NCBI RefSeq assembly: GCF_963378095.1
Contig: NZ_OY726397.1
Location: 3,100,001-3,164,000, forward strand
Reading direction: 5' to 3'
DNA: 64,000 nt
From: Mycolicibacterium sp. MU0053
Lineage (GTDB): Bacteria > Actinomycetota > Actinomycetes > Mycobacteriales > Mycobacteriaceae
This document shows, one piece after another, positions 9,685 to 17,768 of this stretch. Every line of letters begins with the position of its first letter. Position 1 is the stretch's first letter. The notes under the pieces are model-generated. The model saw nothing but the letters and a program-made list of their open reading frames with translations. It searched no databases and was not told the DNA's origin. The position numbers and the translations under genes were made by a program.

Positions 9685-10467
9685 ATGGTCGAAGAACTGT
9701 TCTCCGTGGCCGGTAAGACGGCCCTGATCACCGGTGGCACCAGCGGCATCGGCCTGATGATCGCGGAGGGCTACCTGCGGGCCGGGGTCAAGGTGTACGT
9801 GTCGTCGCGCAAACCCGACGCGTGCGCCGCGGCGGTCCGGCAGCTCTCCGAGTTCGGCGACGTGTTCGCGATCCCGGCCGATGTCAGCGACGAGGCGCAG
9901 TGCCGCGCGCTCATCGATGACGTGGGCGGCCGCGAGGACCGCTTGCACATCCTGGTGAACAATGCCGGCGCGGTATGGGGTGAACCCTTCGACACGTTCC
10001 CGCTCGAGGCCTTCGACAAGGTGCTGACGCTCAACGTCAAGGCGCCGTTCGCGCTGACCCAGTTGGCGCGCCCGCTGCTGGACGCCGCCGCCGTCGAGGA
10101 CGACCCGGCCCGGGTGATCAACGTGGGTTCCGTCGACGGCATCGTGGTGCCGCGCACGCCCACGTTCTCCTATTCGGCCTCCAAGGCGGCCGTGCACCAG
10201 CTGACCAAACACATGGCTCACGTGCTGGCTCCGAAGATCCTGGTGAATGCCATTGCGCCAGGGCCCTTTCAGTCCAAGATGATGGCCGCGACGCTGGACG
10301 CGGTGGGCGAGCAACTGGCGGCCAGCGCGCCGGTCCAGCGCATCGGCCGGGCCGAGGACATGATGGGCGCGGCGATCTACCTGGCCGCGCGCGCCAGCAA
10401 TTACGTGACCGGCGCGGTGATCCCGGTTGACGGCGGCCTGAGCACGACCGCGGGGTTGTCCCTCTAG
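9685..10467 (+). CDS. Short-chain dehydrogenase/reductase
   Basis: A 260-aa classical SDR. The Rossmann glycine motif TGGTSGIG is at residues 17-24, the NNAG motif at about 92-95, the catalytic Ser in INVGSVDG, and the YSASK catalytic Tyr/Lys further on. The C-terminus ends in a substrate loop and GAVIPVDGGLS. Family knowledge: NAD(P)H-dependent oxidation or reduction of an alcohol/ketone. The substrate is not indicated by context. It lies 88 bp from the divergent oxidoreductase start. Confidence 0.93.
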   Translation: MVEELFSVAGKTALITGGTSGIGLMIAEGYLRAGVKVYVSSRKPDACAAAVRQLSEFGDVFAIPADVSDEAQCRALIDDVGGREDRLHILVNNAGAVWGEPFDTFPLEAFDKVLTLNVKAPFALTQLARPLLDAAAVEDDPARVINVGSVDGIVVPRTPTFSYSASKAAVHQLTKHMAHVLAPKILVNAIAPGPFQSKMMAATLDAVGEQLAASAPVQRIGRAEDMMGAAIYLAARASNYVTGAVIPVDGGLSTTAGLSL

Positions 10468-10569
10468 TCGGGTTCGATTCGGTGGTCGAAAGACCGGGCA
10501 CCCGAGGCGTGGTGCGGCTTAGGCTGGCCGCAACGGAATGTCCGTGCGCACCGCGAAGGAGAACCCGTC

Positions 10570-11913
10570 ATGACCAAGTACGCCGTCGTCGATCCCGCGA
10601 CCGGGGAAACGATCAAGGAATACCCGACCGCGACCGACAAACAGATCGAGCAGGCACTGGCCGCCGCCGCCTCGGCGTTCGGCCAGTGGTCGAAGTCGTC
10701 GACGGTTGCCGAGCGGGCCGCACTCATCCGCAAGGTCGGTCAGTTGCACGCCGAACGCGCCGACGAACTGGCCAAGATCATCGGCCGGGAGATGGGGAAG
10801 CCCTATGACCAGGCCAAGGGCGAAGCCGAGTTCTCCGCCGCCATCTACGAGTACTACGCGGACAACGCCGAGAAGTTTCTTGCCGACGAACCCATCACGC
10901 TGCTCGAGGGCGACGGCTCGGCACTGATCCGGCGTTCGGCCGTCGGCGTGCTGCTGGGCATCATGCCGTGGAACTACCCGTACTACCAGGTGGCCCGGTT
11001 CGCCGGACCGAACCTCACGCTGGGCAACACCATCGTGCTCAAACACGCGCCGCAGTGCCCCGAGTCCGCCGCGGCGCTGCAACAGATCTTCGACGACGCC
11101 GGCTACCCCAAGGGCGCCTACGTCAACGTATACGCCACCAACGAACAGATCGCCGAGGCTATCGCCGACCCACGGGTGCAAGGGGTTTCGCTGACCGGCT
11201 CCGAGCGCGCCGGCGCGGCGGTGGCGGAAGTGGCCGGGCGCAACCTCAAGAAGGTGGTGCTCGAACTCGGCGGGTCCGACCCGTTCATCGTGCTCGGCTC
11301 CGACGACCTCGACGCCACCGTGGACGCCGCGGTCGAAGGACGGTTCGAGAACACCGGACAGGCGTGTAACGCGGCCAAGCGGATCATCGTCGCGGCCGAC
11401 GTGTATGACGAGTTCCTCGACAAGTTCACCAAGAAGGTCCTTGCCAAGGCCGACGGACTGGCCCCGCTGTCGTCGGCGGCCGCCGCGGACCGGCTCGCCG
11501 AACAGGTCAGCCACGCCGTGGACAACGGCGCCAATCTGGTCTCCAGCGGGGAACGCAAGGGTGCCTTCTTCCCGCCCGGCGTGCTGACCGGCGTCACCAA
11601 GGACTCGCCGGCCTACCACGAGGAACTGTTCGGTCCGGTGGCCACGGTCTTCAAGGTGGACTCCGAGGACGAGGCCGTCGAACTCGCCAACGACACGCCT
11701 TTCGGGCTCGGGTCCTACGTGTATGCCACCGACAAGGAACAGGCCAAGCGGGTGGCCGACAAGATCGAGGCCGGCATGGTGTTCGTCAACTGCGTGGGCG
11801 CCGAGGGGGTCGAGTTGCCGTTCGGCGGGGTCAAGCGCTCCGGCTTCGGCCGGGAACTGGGCCGGTTCGGCATCGACGAATTCGTCAACAAGAAGCTGAT
11901 CCGCATCGGGTAA
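10570..11913 (+). CDS. NAD(P)-dependent aldehyde dehydrogenase, succinate-semialdehyde dehydrogenase type
   Basis: A 447-aa ALDH. The NAD-binding segment GIMPWNYPYYQV is near residue 135, the catalytic Glu lies in VLELGGSDPF, and the nucleophilic Cys in ENTGQACNAAKR. The C-terminal EELFGPVATVF and LPFGGVKRSGFGRELG motifs complete the fold. The NYPYYQV and QACNAAKR wording resembles GabD-like semialdehyde dehydrogenases, but the substrate is inferred only. A GAAGGAGAA ribosome-binding site precedes the ATG. It stands alone between the SDR and the MBL hydrolase. Confidence 0.9.
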   Translation: MTKYAVVDPATGETIKEYPTATDKQIEQALAAAASAFGQWSKSSTVAERAALIRKVGQLHAERADELAKIIGREMGKPYDQAKGEAEFSAAIYEYYADNAEKFLADEPITLLEGDGSALIRRSAVGVLLGIMPWNYPYYQVARFAGPNLTLGNTIVLKHAPQCPESAAALQQIFDDAGYPKGAYVNVYATNEQIAEAIADPRVQGVSLTGSERAGAAVAEVAGRNLKKVVLELGGSDPFIVLGSDDLDATVDAAVEGRFENTGQACNAAKRIIVAADVYDEFLDKFTKKVLAKADGLAPLSSAAAADRLAEQVSHAVDNGANLVSSGERKGAFFPPGVLTGVTKDSPAYHEELFGPVATVFKVDSEDEAVELANDTPFGLGSYVYATDKEQAKRVADKIEAGMVFVNCVGAEGVELPFGGVKRSGFGRELGRFGIDEFVNKKLIRIG

Positions 11914-12049
11914 CGCGGTCTCGGTGAACCGCCGCCGGTCCCGGCTGACACCGAACTTCGACGACGGGGATGAACTCCAGAGCGCCGCCGCGTTCGACCG
12001 AGCAGAAGGGTTCATTTTAACGTCGGCGACGGCGGTCAGGAGAATAGAC

Positions 12050-12964
12050 ATGAGCGTGGACAATCTTGCTGCGGTAGGTAGCCAGCGACTCGACGAGCTG
12101 GTGCCGTCGCGCTACGCGGTGCAGGTCGGCGACATCGAAGTGCTGGTGATCAGCGACGGCGTGTTACCGATCACCGCCAGGACGATGGCAACCAACGCCG
12201 ACCCCACCGAGTTCGGGCACTGGCTCGATGACAGGTTTTTGCCGCAGGACGTGCTCGACTGGCCGTTGAACGTGGTGGTGGTGCGCAGTGGCGACCGAAC
12301 CATTCTCGTCGACGCCGGACTCGGGGTGGAGTTCCCGGACTTCCCGCGCGCCGGCCAGACGGTCCACCGACTCGAGGCCGCCGGTATCGATCCCTCGGCC
12401 GTGACCGACGTGGTGCTCACCCACCTGCACATGGACCATGTCGGCGGGTTGCTCACCGCCGGGTTGAAGGAACGGCTGCGCCCCGATCTGCGGGTGCACG
12501 TCGCCAGCGCCGAGGCCGAATTCTGGGAGGCACCCGACTTCTCCCACACCGAGATGCCTGCGCCGGTGCCGGACGCGCTGCGGTCGATCGCGTCCCGCTT
12601 CCTCGACGAATACCGCGGCCACCTGCGCACCTTCGAGACGGAGTACGAGGTGGCGCCCGGGGTACTCGTCGCCCGCACCGGAGGTCACACCCCCGGGCAC
12701 AGCATCGTGCGCCTGGCCTCGGGCGGCGAGGGACTGACCTTCGCCGGCGACGCCGTGTTCGCACCCGGGTTCGACAACCCGCAGTGGCACAACGGTTTCG
12801 AACACGACCCCGAGGAATCGACCCGGGTCCGGGTCCAGCTCCTGCGGGAGCTGGCGGCGACCGGGGAGGCCCTGGTGGCCACCCACCTGCCGTTCCCGTC
12901 GGTCTGCCATGTGGCGACCGCGGGGGACGTCTTCCGCTGCGTTCCCGCCGGCTGGGACTACTGA
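12050..12964 (+). CDS. Metallo-beta-lactamase-fold hydrolase
   Basis: A 304-aa MBL-fold protein. The zinc motif THLHMDHVGG (HxHxDH) sits near residue 124, a further His in GGHTPGHS, an Asp in FAGDAVF and a last His in VATHLPFP. This set supports a two-zinc hydrolase of the AHL-lactonase/N-acyl type broad family. The substrate is unknown. The ATG at 12050 follows CAGGAG at 7 bases; upstream open frame belongs to the 5' leader. Confidence 0.88.
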   Translation: MSVDNLAAVGSQRLDELVPSRYAVQVGDIEVLVISDGVLPITARTMATNADPTEFGHWLDDRFLPQDVLDWPLNVVVVRSGDRTILVDAGLGVEFPDFPRAGQTVHRLEAAGIDPSAVTDVVLTHLHMDHVGGLLTAGLKERLRPDLRVHVASAEAEFWEAPDFSHTEMPAPVPDALRSIASRFLDEYRGHLRTFETEYEVAPGVLVARTGGHTPGHSIVRLASGGEGLTFAGDAVFAPGFDNPQWHNGFEHDPEESTRVRVQLLRELAATGEALVATHLPFPSVCHVATAGDVFRCVPAGWDY

Positions 12965-13162
12965 CCGCGTCCGGCGTTGCGGGTGCCCTCGGTGCACATC
13001 GAGCCCATCGCATCCGCGACTGGATCCTCGAAACAGCGTTGCGAGGGACGGCGCGCGAATAGTGCACTCCCCCATACGGACTACGGACTCTCAAGGGTTC
13101 GTTCCGGCTGGGCAGCTGCGAGTGGAATGGACGGCACAAACAGTCACGCGGAAGGCGCAATA

Positions 13163-13828
13163 GTGAACGTGTACGAAGCGGTGCAGAGCCGGCGGGCGGT
13201 GCGAGGGTTCAGCGACGAGCCGGTCCCGGGCGACGTGCTGCAGCGGGTGTTGTCCGCCGCAGCCTGGGCACCATCAGGATCGAATCTGCAACCGTGGCGG
13301 ATCTACGTGGTCACCGGCGCACCGCTGGCCCGCCTCAAGAAGGTTGCCGTGGAGCGGGTGTCCGCCGGAGACCCCTGGGACGAGCGAGAATTCGAGATGT
13401 ACCCAGCCGCCCTGAAGGCCCCGTACGGTGCGCGGCGTTCCACATTCGGTAGGGAGCGGTACAGCTCGCTCGGTATCACCCGCGATGACTGGGAGGCACG
13501 TCAGCGAGCCGCGATCGGCAACTGGGATTGTTTCGGGGCACCGGCCGCATTGTTCTGTTACATCGACCGTGATCTGGGCCGACCGCAATGGGCGGACCTC
13601 GGCATGTACCTGCAGACCGTCATGTTGCTGCTGCGTGCCGAAGGGTTGCACAGCTGCCCCCAGATGGCCTGGTCCCAGGTTCGTGAAACTGTCGCGGAGG
13701 CAGTCTTGCCGCCCGAGGACCTCATCTTGTTCTGCGGCATGTCGATTGGCTACGAGGACCCCGACGTGACCTTCATTCGCACCGGCCGCGCACCGCTGGC
13801 AGAAACGGTCACGTTCATCGGGGATTGA
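13163..13828 (+). CDS. Nitroreductase-family flavoprotein
   Basis: A 221-aa FMN-binding nitroreductase fold protein. The N-terminal VQSRRAVRGFSDEPV and AAAWAPSGSNLQPWRIYVV are the classic FMN-phosphate and isoalloxazine contact motifs, and GLHSCPQMAW plus FCGMSIGYEDP complete the family pattern. Function is a NAD(P)H-dependent flavin reductase of unknown substrate. I chose the GTG at 13163, preceded by GGAAGG, because conserved sequence starts exactly there. It is the last core gene before the tRNA scar. Confidence 0.85.
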   Translation: MNVYEAVQSRRAVRGFSDEPVPGDVLQRVLSAAAWAPSGSNLQPWRIYVVTGAPLARLKKVAVERVSAGDPWDEREFEMYPAALKAPYGARRSTFGRERYSSLGITRDDWEARQRAAIGNWDCFGAPAALFCYIDRDLGRPQWADLGMYLQTVMLLLRAEGLHSCPQMAWSQVRETVAEAVLPPEDLILFCGMSIGYEDPDVTFIRTGRAPLAETVTFIGD

Positions 13829-14156
13829 GGCGGAGCCAAGAATCACGCTGGCCGCGTCCATCAGGGAGTCGATGGGCAGAGGAACGCTGAGCATTTTGGC
13901 CAAGCACCTGGGCTGACCTGGTGGTCCCGGCTGGTTTCGAACCAGCGACCTTCCGCGTGTGAGAACGGCGGTGATCTATTCGCCCTGTTCGCTGCTCGCC
14001 GCCCGTTTCGCTGACCAGGTGTTTCCCACCGCGCACCGCGCGGGTCGCCGCGGTGAATGGGTCATCGGTGGGTCATCGGGGCCGTGTTTGAACAGGTGCG
14101 CGGGCCGACCCGCGCCGCGGCCGTCGCGGTGCCACGCGGCGTGCTCCCATGCGCGC
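13829..14156. other. Junction region between core chromosome and island
   Basis: No gene is seen here apart from the tRNA-Val fragment. The composition to the left belongs to the nitroreductase locus. To the right begins an HTH gene and a long Gly/Ala-rich gene not related to the core cluster. I take 13963/13964 as the likely left boundary of the island. Confidence 0.6.
13919..13963 (-). tRNA. 3' half of a tRNA-Val (anticodon CAC): island attachment scar
   Basis: Reading the reverse strand, the loop CTCACAC (anticodon CAC) is followed by GCGGA, a short variable loop, a perfect T-arm (GCTGG, TTCGAAA, CCAGC), the acceptor strand CGGGACC, A and an encoded CCA. Upstream of the anticodon loop the sequence no longer pairs: CCGTT sits where a complement of GCGGA is required, and no D-arm follows. 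So only nucleotides about 32-76 remain. This is what a tRNA-targeted integration leaves at the chromosomal 3' side. Confidence 0.8.
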
Positions 14157-14339
14157 ATGACCAAAACCAGAGGCGTCCCAGGGCGCAGTTTCGAATACAA
14201 GATCGGCAGCCCCACTGCGAGGGCAGAGGTCGGTCGCCGTGTCGCGGCGGGTGAGCGGGTCGAGGCCGTCGCAGCCGCGTACGGCATCTCGGCCACTACC
14301 GCACGCCGCTACGCCGCGAAGGTCGAGGCCAGCCGATGA
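14157..14339 (+). CDS. Small helix-turn-helix protein
   Basis: A 60-aa protein whose C-terminal half (RVEAVAAAYGISATTARRYAAKVE) reads as a helix-turn-helix of the resolvase/transposase HTH type. The stop overlaps the start of the following 768-aa gene (ATGA), so it is the first gene of that operon and may act as its regulator. It is too short to show a second domain. It is the first island gene after the tRNA scar. Confidence 0.6.
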   Translation: MTKTRGVPGRSFEYKIGSPTARAEVGRRVAAGERVEAVAAAYGISATTARRYAAKVEASR

Positions 14340-16642
14340 GCGACGGCGCGAACGATCCCACCGCCACCGAGGCGGAGTCCCGCAAGGCGGCGGACGGGGC
14401 AGATGCGAAATCCGGTGCGGCCGACAAGTCCGGTGCCAGCCCGAAAGCTGGTGACAGCAACGGAGCGACGGGCGGCGACGGCAACGGCTCCAAGGGCGGC
14501 GACGGCAACGGGTCCAAGCCTGGTGACGGCGCGAAGGGTGACCGCGGGGCGGCGAAAGCTGCCGAGGCGGGCAAGGCCAAGCCCCTGCCACCGGGCTTGG
14601 CCAGCGCGGCCGCCAAGGCCGGGCTGCGGCATCAGGACGGCGAACCCATCAAAAACGTTCGCGGCCTTGCCAAAGCGCAGTGGGACGCGGGCCGATACTG
14701 GGCCAACGCCAGTGCCGAGGCCGCCGGGAAGGCACTGCCGGGGAGCGGACCGGCCGCTGGCGCAGCTCGCGGCCTGACCAAGGGTGCTATCAAGGCCGTC
14801 CCAGTCCTGGGTGCCCTCGCTTCCGGCGCTCAGGCTTTTCACGACTTCAAGGACGGCGATTACATCGGCGCGGCGCTCCACGCCATCGGCATCATCCCGG
14901 GGCCGATCGGCTGGGTCGCGATCGGCGCCAGCTTGCTGCGGGACGTGGTCGGCGATGGAGGGATCGGCGAGTGGGATGCGCCCAACGGCACCACCACGCA
15001 GATGCTCCCCGGGACCGCCAATGAGATCAGCGGTGTCACCGACCTCGACAAGGGGCTAACGGCCGCCCAGCGCGGCGTGTTCTCGTTCCAGGACGGCCCC
15101 AACGGCAACGTATGGAACTCCAACCCTCCCGAAACCCTGCGGATCGACACCCCAAAAGTCCGGAAAGAGGTAGCCAACTGGCTCAACGGGATCTCTGACC
15201 ACTTCGCGAAGATCGAGGCGACGATGGCCTCCAGCAGCGAGCCGTACATCATGGAGTACCGCGCAAAACTTGCGCCGCACTTCCAGGCGATGGCCGCGTT
15301 GCCGGAACTGGCGCCGAAGATCGTCGCCCAACTGAGCGCATCTTCTGACGCGGCGGGCGATGCCTACAAGGCTGTGTTGGCCGCGAACCAGGCGGCGCGA
15401 CTGCAGCTCGCCGAGCACGGTTCTTTGACCGACGGCGGACCGGCGACCACGCTGCGCACCGAACTGGGTAACGCCTCGGCTCGTATCGCCGCTGCCGACG
15501 AGCACCTGTCGAAGCTGACCCCGGACCTGGTGCCGGTGCTGGCACCGGTCTACGGCGAGGCTCCGAAGCAGCGGCGGATGGAGGAGGCGGGGCCTGTGAT
15601 TCCCACAACGCCGGTCGCTCCGGCACCCGCCGCACCAGTCGCTTCGGTCGGTCCGGTCGCTCCGGTCGCTCCGTCGAAGCCCACCGAGACTAAGGACGAC
15701 CTCGGAAAGCTGCTGTCCGCACTGAGGAGCAGCCAACCGGCGATGGGCAACCCGATGGGCGGGATGGGCTCACCGATGGGCGGTGGCGCACCGGGCGGAA
15801 CTCCGCTAGCCGGACCGTCGACCACGCCGAAGTCGGAGGGCCGCAAGCTGGACGACGGGCTGGACCGCAAGCGCGAGCGGCACGAGGAGGAAACGCCGAA
15901 GCTCGCCGCTGCCAAGCCGGATAACAAGTCCGCCGAGAAGCCGGTGAACCCCGCGGCCGCTCCTACTGCTCCTGCTGCTGCGCCCGTTCCCGCCACAGTG
16001 GCGGGACCGGACAAGCCCGCGGCGGCGAAGCCTGCCGCCAAGCCGGACACCGAAGTCGACGTGAAGGGCGAGAAGGTGCGGTTCCCCGACGCCAAGACTG
16101 CCAAGCTCGCTCAGCTGCTCGGCGCGGCGAACCCGAACAACCCTGTGGCGCTGTCGGATGCGGCGGCGCAAGCCGGGTTGACCCCACCGGTCCCCGGTCA
16201 GGACCCGGGCAGCCAGATCGCTCCGGTCGATGCCAAGCCCGGCGACGTCCTCGTCGCCGGTGAGAAGAGCTTCATGGTCCTGGGAGACGGCAAGTTCTAC
16301 GACCTGTCCGCATATCAAGTGGTGGATGCGGACATGCTGCCGAAGGACCTCGGTGACAGGGCCGGGTACTTCCGCCTCGGTGACCCCGGCGATGGCGGCC
16401 CCGGTGGACCGGTGAGTGGCCCGACGCGGGGGGCGGTGCCGTTCGATGTGCCTGGCGGTGAGACGGTGGCGGTGATGGTGGATCCGGCTGCAACACAGTC
16501 AGTTCCGGCCACCGGGACGCCCGGCGTGCCGAAACAGGCTGAAAGCGGCGGGCCGGCCAACGAAGCCGCCACCGACACCGGGATCGGTGAACAGCCGCCC
16601 TCCGCATCGACGCCGGGACTTGATCCGGGAGCGGTGAAGTGA
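14336..16642 (+). CDS. Large Gly/Ala/Pro-rich secreted-type protein with hydrophobic hairpin
   Basis: A 768-aa protein that I cannot assign to a named family. Residues 1-85 are low-complexity (Gly, Asp, Lys, Ser, Ala). Residues about 145-205 contain two glycine-rich hydrophobic helices (for example VPVLGALASGAQAF and GIIPGPIGWVAIGASLL), like translocation segments of exported toxins. Residues 230-400 are helical, 415-560 are Pro-rich with a (M)GGMGSPMGG repeat, and a folded segment around 630-690 contains PGDVLVAGEKSFMVLGDG. There is no signal peptide. The arrangement recalls ESX (type VII) associated substrates of mycobacteria, but no WxG motif is seen. It is coupled to the genes before and after it. 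Confidence 0.6.
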   Translation: MSDGANDPTATEAESRKAADGADAKSGAADKSGASPKAGDSNGATGGDGNGSKGGDGNGSKPGDGAKGDRGAAKAAEAGKAKPLPPGLASAAAKAGLRHQDGEPIKNVRGLAKAQWDAGRYWANASAEAAGKALPGSGPAAGAARGLTKGAIKAVPVLGALASGAQAFHDFKDGDYIGAALHAIGIIPGPIGWVAIGASLLRDVVGDGGIGEWDAPNGTTTQMLPGTANEISGVTDLDKGLTAAQRGVFSFQDGPNGNVWNSNPPETLRIDTPKVRKEVANWLNGISDHFAKIEATMASSSEPYIMEYRAKLAPHFQAMAALPELAPKIVAQLSASSDAAGDAYKAVLAANQAARLQLAEHGSLTDGGPATTLRTELGNASARIAAADEHLSKLTPDLVPVLAPVYGEAPKQRRMEEAGPVIPTTPVAPAPAAPVASVGPVAPVAPSKPTETKDDLGKLLSALRSSQPAMGNPMGGMGSPMGGGAPGGTPLAGPSTTPKSEGRKLDDGLDRKRERHEEETPKLAAAKPDNKSAEKPVNPAAAPTAPAAAPVPATVAGPDKPAAAKPAAKPDTEVDVKGEKVRFPDAKTAKLAQLLGAANPNNPVALSDAAAQAGLTPPVPGQDPGSQIAPVDAKPGDVLVAGEKSFMVLGDGKFYDLSAYQVVDADMLPKDLGDRAGYFRLGDPGDGGPGGPVSGPTRGAVPFDVPGGETVAVMVDPAATQSVPATGTPGVPKQAESGGPANEAATDTGIGEQPPSASTPGLDPGAVK

Positions 16643-16896
16643 GCGGCGACGTGCTCGGCGACATCGAGGCGGCGTGGAGCAAAGGAGCGTTCACCGCGGC
16701 TGAGGCCGTAGGCATCTTCATCGACGACCCCGACGATCCGCATGTGGCCGTTGTCGTGCAGGACGGGCGCATTGTCTACATCGGGATCAGTGACCCCATG
16801 CTGCGCGGCCCCCTCGACGAGCTGCAGGACGTGCTCAACGCGGGCATCTTCTCCGCGTTCAGCATGTGGCAGGCACAGCTGAGGGGCGTCTGCTAA
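16639..16896 (+). CDS. Small partner protein of the 768-aa gene, unknown function
   Basis: An 85-aa acidic protein starting with GTG at 16639 in a GTGA overlap with the preceding stop, so its translation is coupled to the large protein. It reads as an alpha/beta protein (HVAVVVQDGRIVYIGI strand pair, then an amphipathic helix LDELQDVLNAG). I do not recognise it. The tight coupling suggests a chaperone, an immunity protein or a complex partner; none can be chosen from sequence alone. Confidence 0.5.
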   Translation: MSGDVLGDIEAAWSKGAFTAAEAVGIFIDDPDDPHVAVVVQDGRIVYIGISDPMLRGPLDELQDVLNAGIFSAFSMWQAQLRGVC

Positions 16897-17292
16897 CGCA
16901 CAAGTGCCGCCGAACCACACTGTGCCTCCGCTGATCTGGTGGGGGCACAGTGCATTTCAGGTGCTGACCTGCCGATTCGACGTGCCCGGAACGGTTTTGA
17001 AATCCCAGTTTTAGAGAATTGGGACCGGTTCCGATTCTCTAAAACAAGGAATACCGTTGCAGGAAACGACGATTCGCGTCAGGCGTGTCGTGTCGTCTCA
17101 ATGGCTCGACACGGCGCGGCATGGCATACTGATCGCGTACCGGCTCGGCGTGGCCGGGGACGAACCCTCAGTGGGCGTCCGAAATGGCAACTGGCTCTCA
17201 TACCGGAACCCGATCCCGCCCTCGCCGGGGCGTTGTGCGGTCGGGTGGCCCGGGTGTCCACATCCACACAAAACGTGTATGGGAGAGCCCAA
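16897..17292. other. Gene-free regulatory region upstream of the Xis-like gene
   Basis: About 400 bp without a convincing gene. It holds a perfect inverted repeat at 17009-17044 (separate entry) and a possible -10 CATACT near 17125. It probably contains the promoter of the replication genes that follow. Confidence 0.5.
17009..17044. promoter_or_regulatory. Perfect inverted repeat, candidate operator
   Basis: Arms TTTTAGAGAAT (17009-17019) and ATTCTCTAAAA (17034-17044) are perfect complements around a 14-base spacer. A related repeat recurs at 24565-24582 upstream of another island operon. This points to a binding site for an island-encoded regulator rather than a terminator, since no gene ends just before it. 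Confidence 0.6.
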
Positions 17293-17514
17293 ATGACCAC
17301 TGCCACCACCACCTTCACACCCCCCACGGTCGACGGTGTACCCGCGTCGGTCGTGACCGTCCCCGTCGCCGCTGCGCTGCTCAATGCTGGCCAGCGGTCG
17401 GTATGGCGCTGGATCGCCGACGGGCAATTGCCCGCATTGAGGCTGCCTTCCGGATCGGTGCGGATTCGCGTTTCGGACCTCGAAGGGCTTGTTGCGCCGC
17501 TCGCTCGTGACTGA
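17293..17514 (+). CDS. Excisionase-like helix-turn-helix DNA-binding protein
   Basis: A 73-aa protein. VVTVPVAAALLNAGQRSVWRWIADGQLPALRLPSGSVRI... follows the MerR-like excisionase/HTH_17 plan, where a helix-turn-helix is followed by a wing ending in a strand that sets the sequence-reading residues. Family knowledge: such proteins act as recombination directionality factors or as replication-module regulators. The ATG at 17293 follows GGGAG. It precedes the primase/helicase gene, typical of actinobacterial integrative elements. No integrase lies next to it. Confidence 0.7.
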   Translation: MTTATTTFTPPTVDGVPASVVTVPVAAALLNAGQRSVWRWIADGQLPALRLPSGSVRIRVSDLEGLVAPLARD

Positions 17515-17529
17515 CCCCTGAAATGCAAA

Positions 17530-17553
17530 ATGGCCAGCCCCCAGGCTGGCCAT
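17530..17553 (+). terminator. Hairpin after the Xis-like gene
   Basis: Perfect 10-bp arms ATGGCCAGCC and GGCTGGCCAT separated by four bases, 15 bp after the stop of the Xis-like gene. There is no T-run, as usual in high-GC actinobacteria. It would separate the regulator from the replication genes downstream. Confidence 0.6.
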
Positions 17554-17606
17554 CCGCATCCCAATCCGTAGCCCCACCAAGGCACTGAAAGAGAAAGAAA
17601 CTGCTG

Positions 17607-17768
17607 ATGCTCATCATAACTGAAACTCCCGACCGCGCACGTGCGCGGCGGCGACACGCCGCCGCCGCCCGGTCCCGCGCTCGTCGCCACGGCCGGACAT
17701 GGACCACAGTGCCCGCCGACACCCCTGATCTCGCAGCGGTGGTCGGGCATCTGGCGGTGACCCGATGA
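17607..17768 (+). CDS. Small Arg-rich protein upstream of the replication gene
   Basis: A 53-aa open frame, MLIITETPDRARARRRHAAA at its start, with a run of Arg/Ala and a neutral C-terminus. It begins after a purine-rich AAAGAGAAAGAAA stretch and its stop overlaps the ATG of the primase/helicase gene (ATGA). It could be a real nucleic-acid-binding peptide or a translational coupler for the next gene. No homologue is recognised. Confidence 0.45.
   Translation: MLIITETPDRARARRRHAAAARSRARRHGRTWTTVPADTPDLAAVVGHLAVTR

Noticed and set aside
10519..12063. 514-codon open frame opposite the aldehyde dehydrogenase
   Set aside because: Antisense of a complete ALDH; high-GC third-position bias keeps it open. 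No family features.
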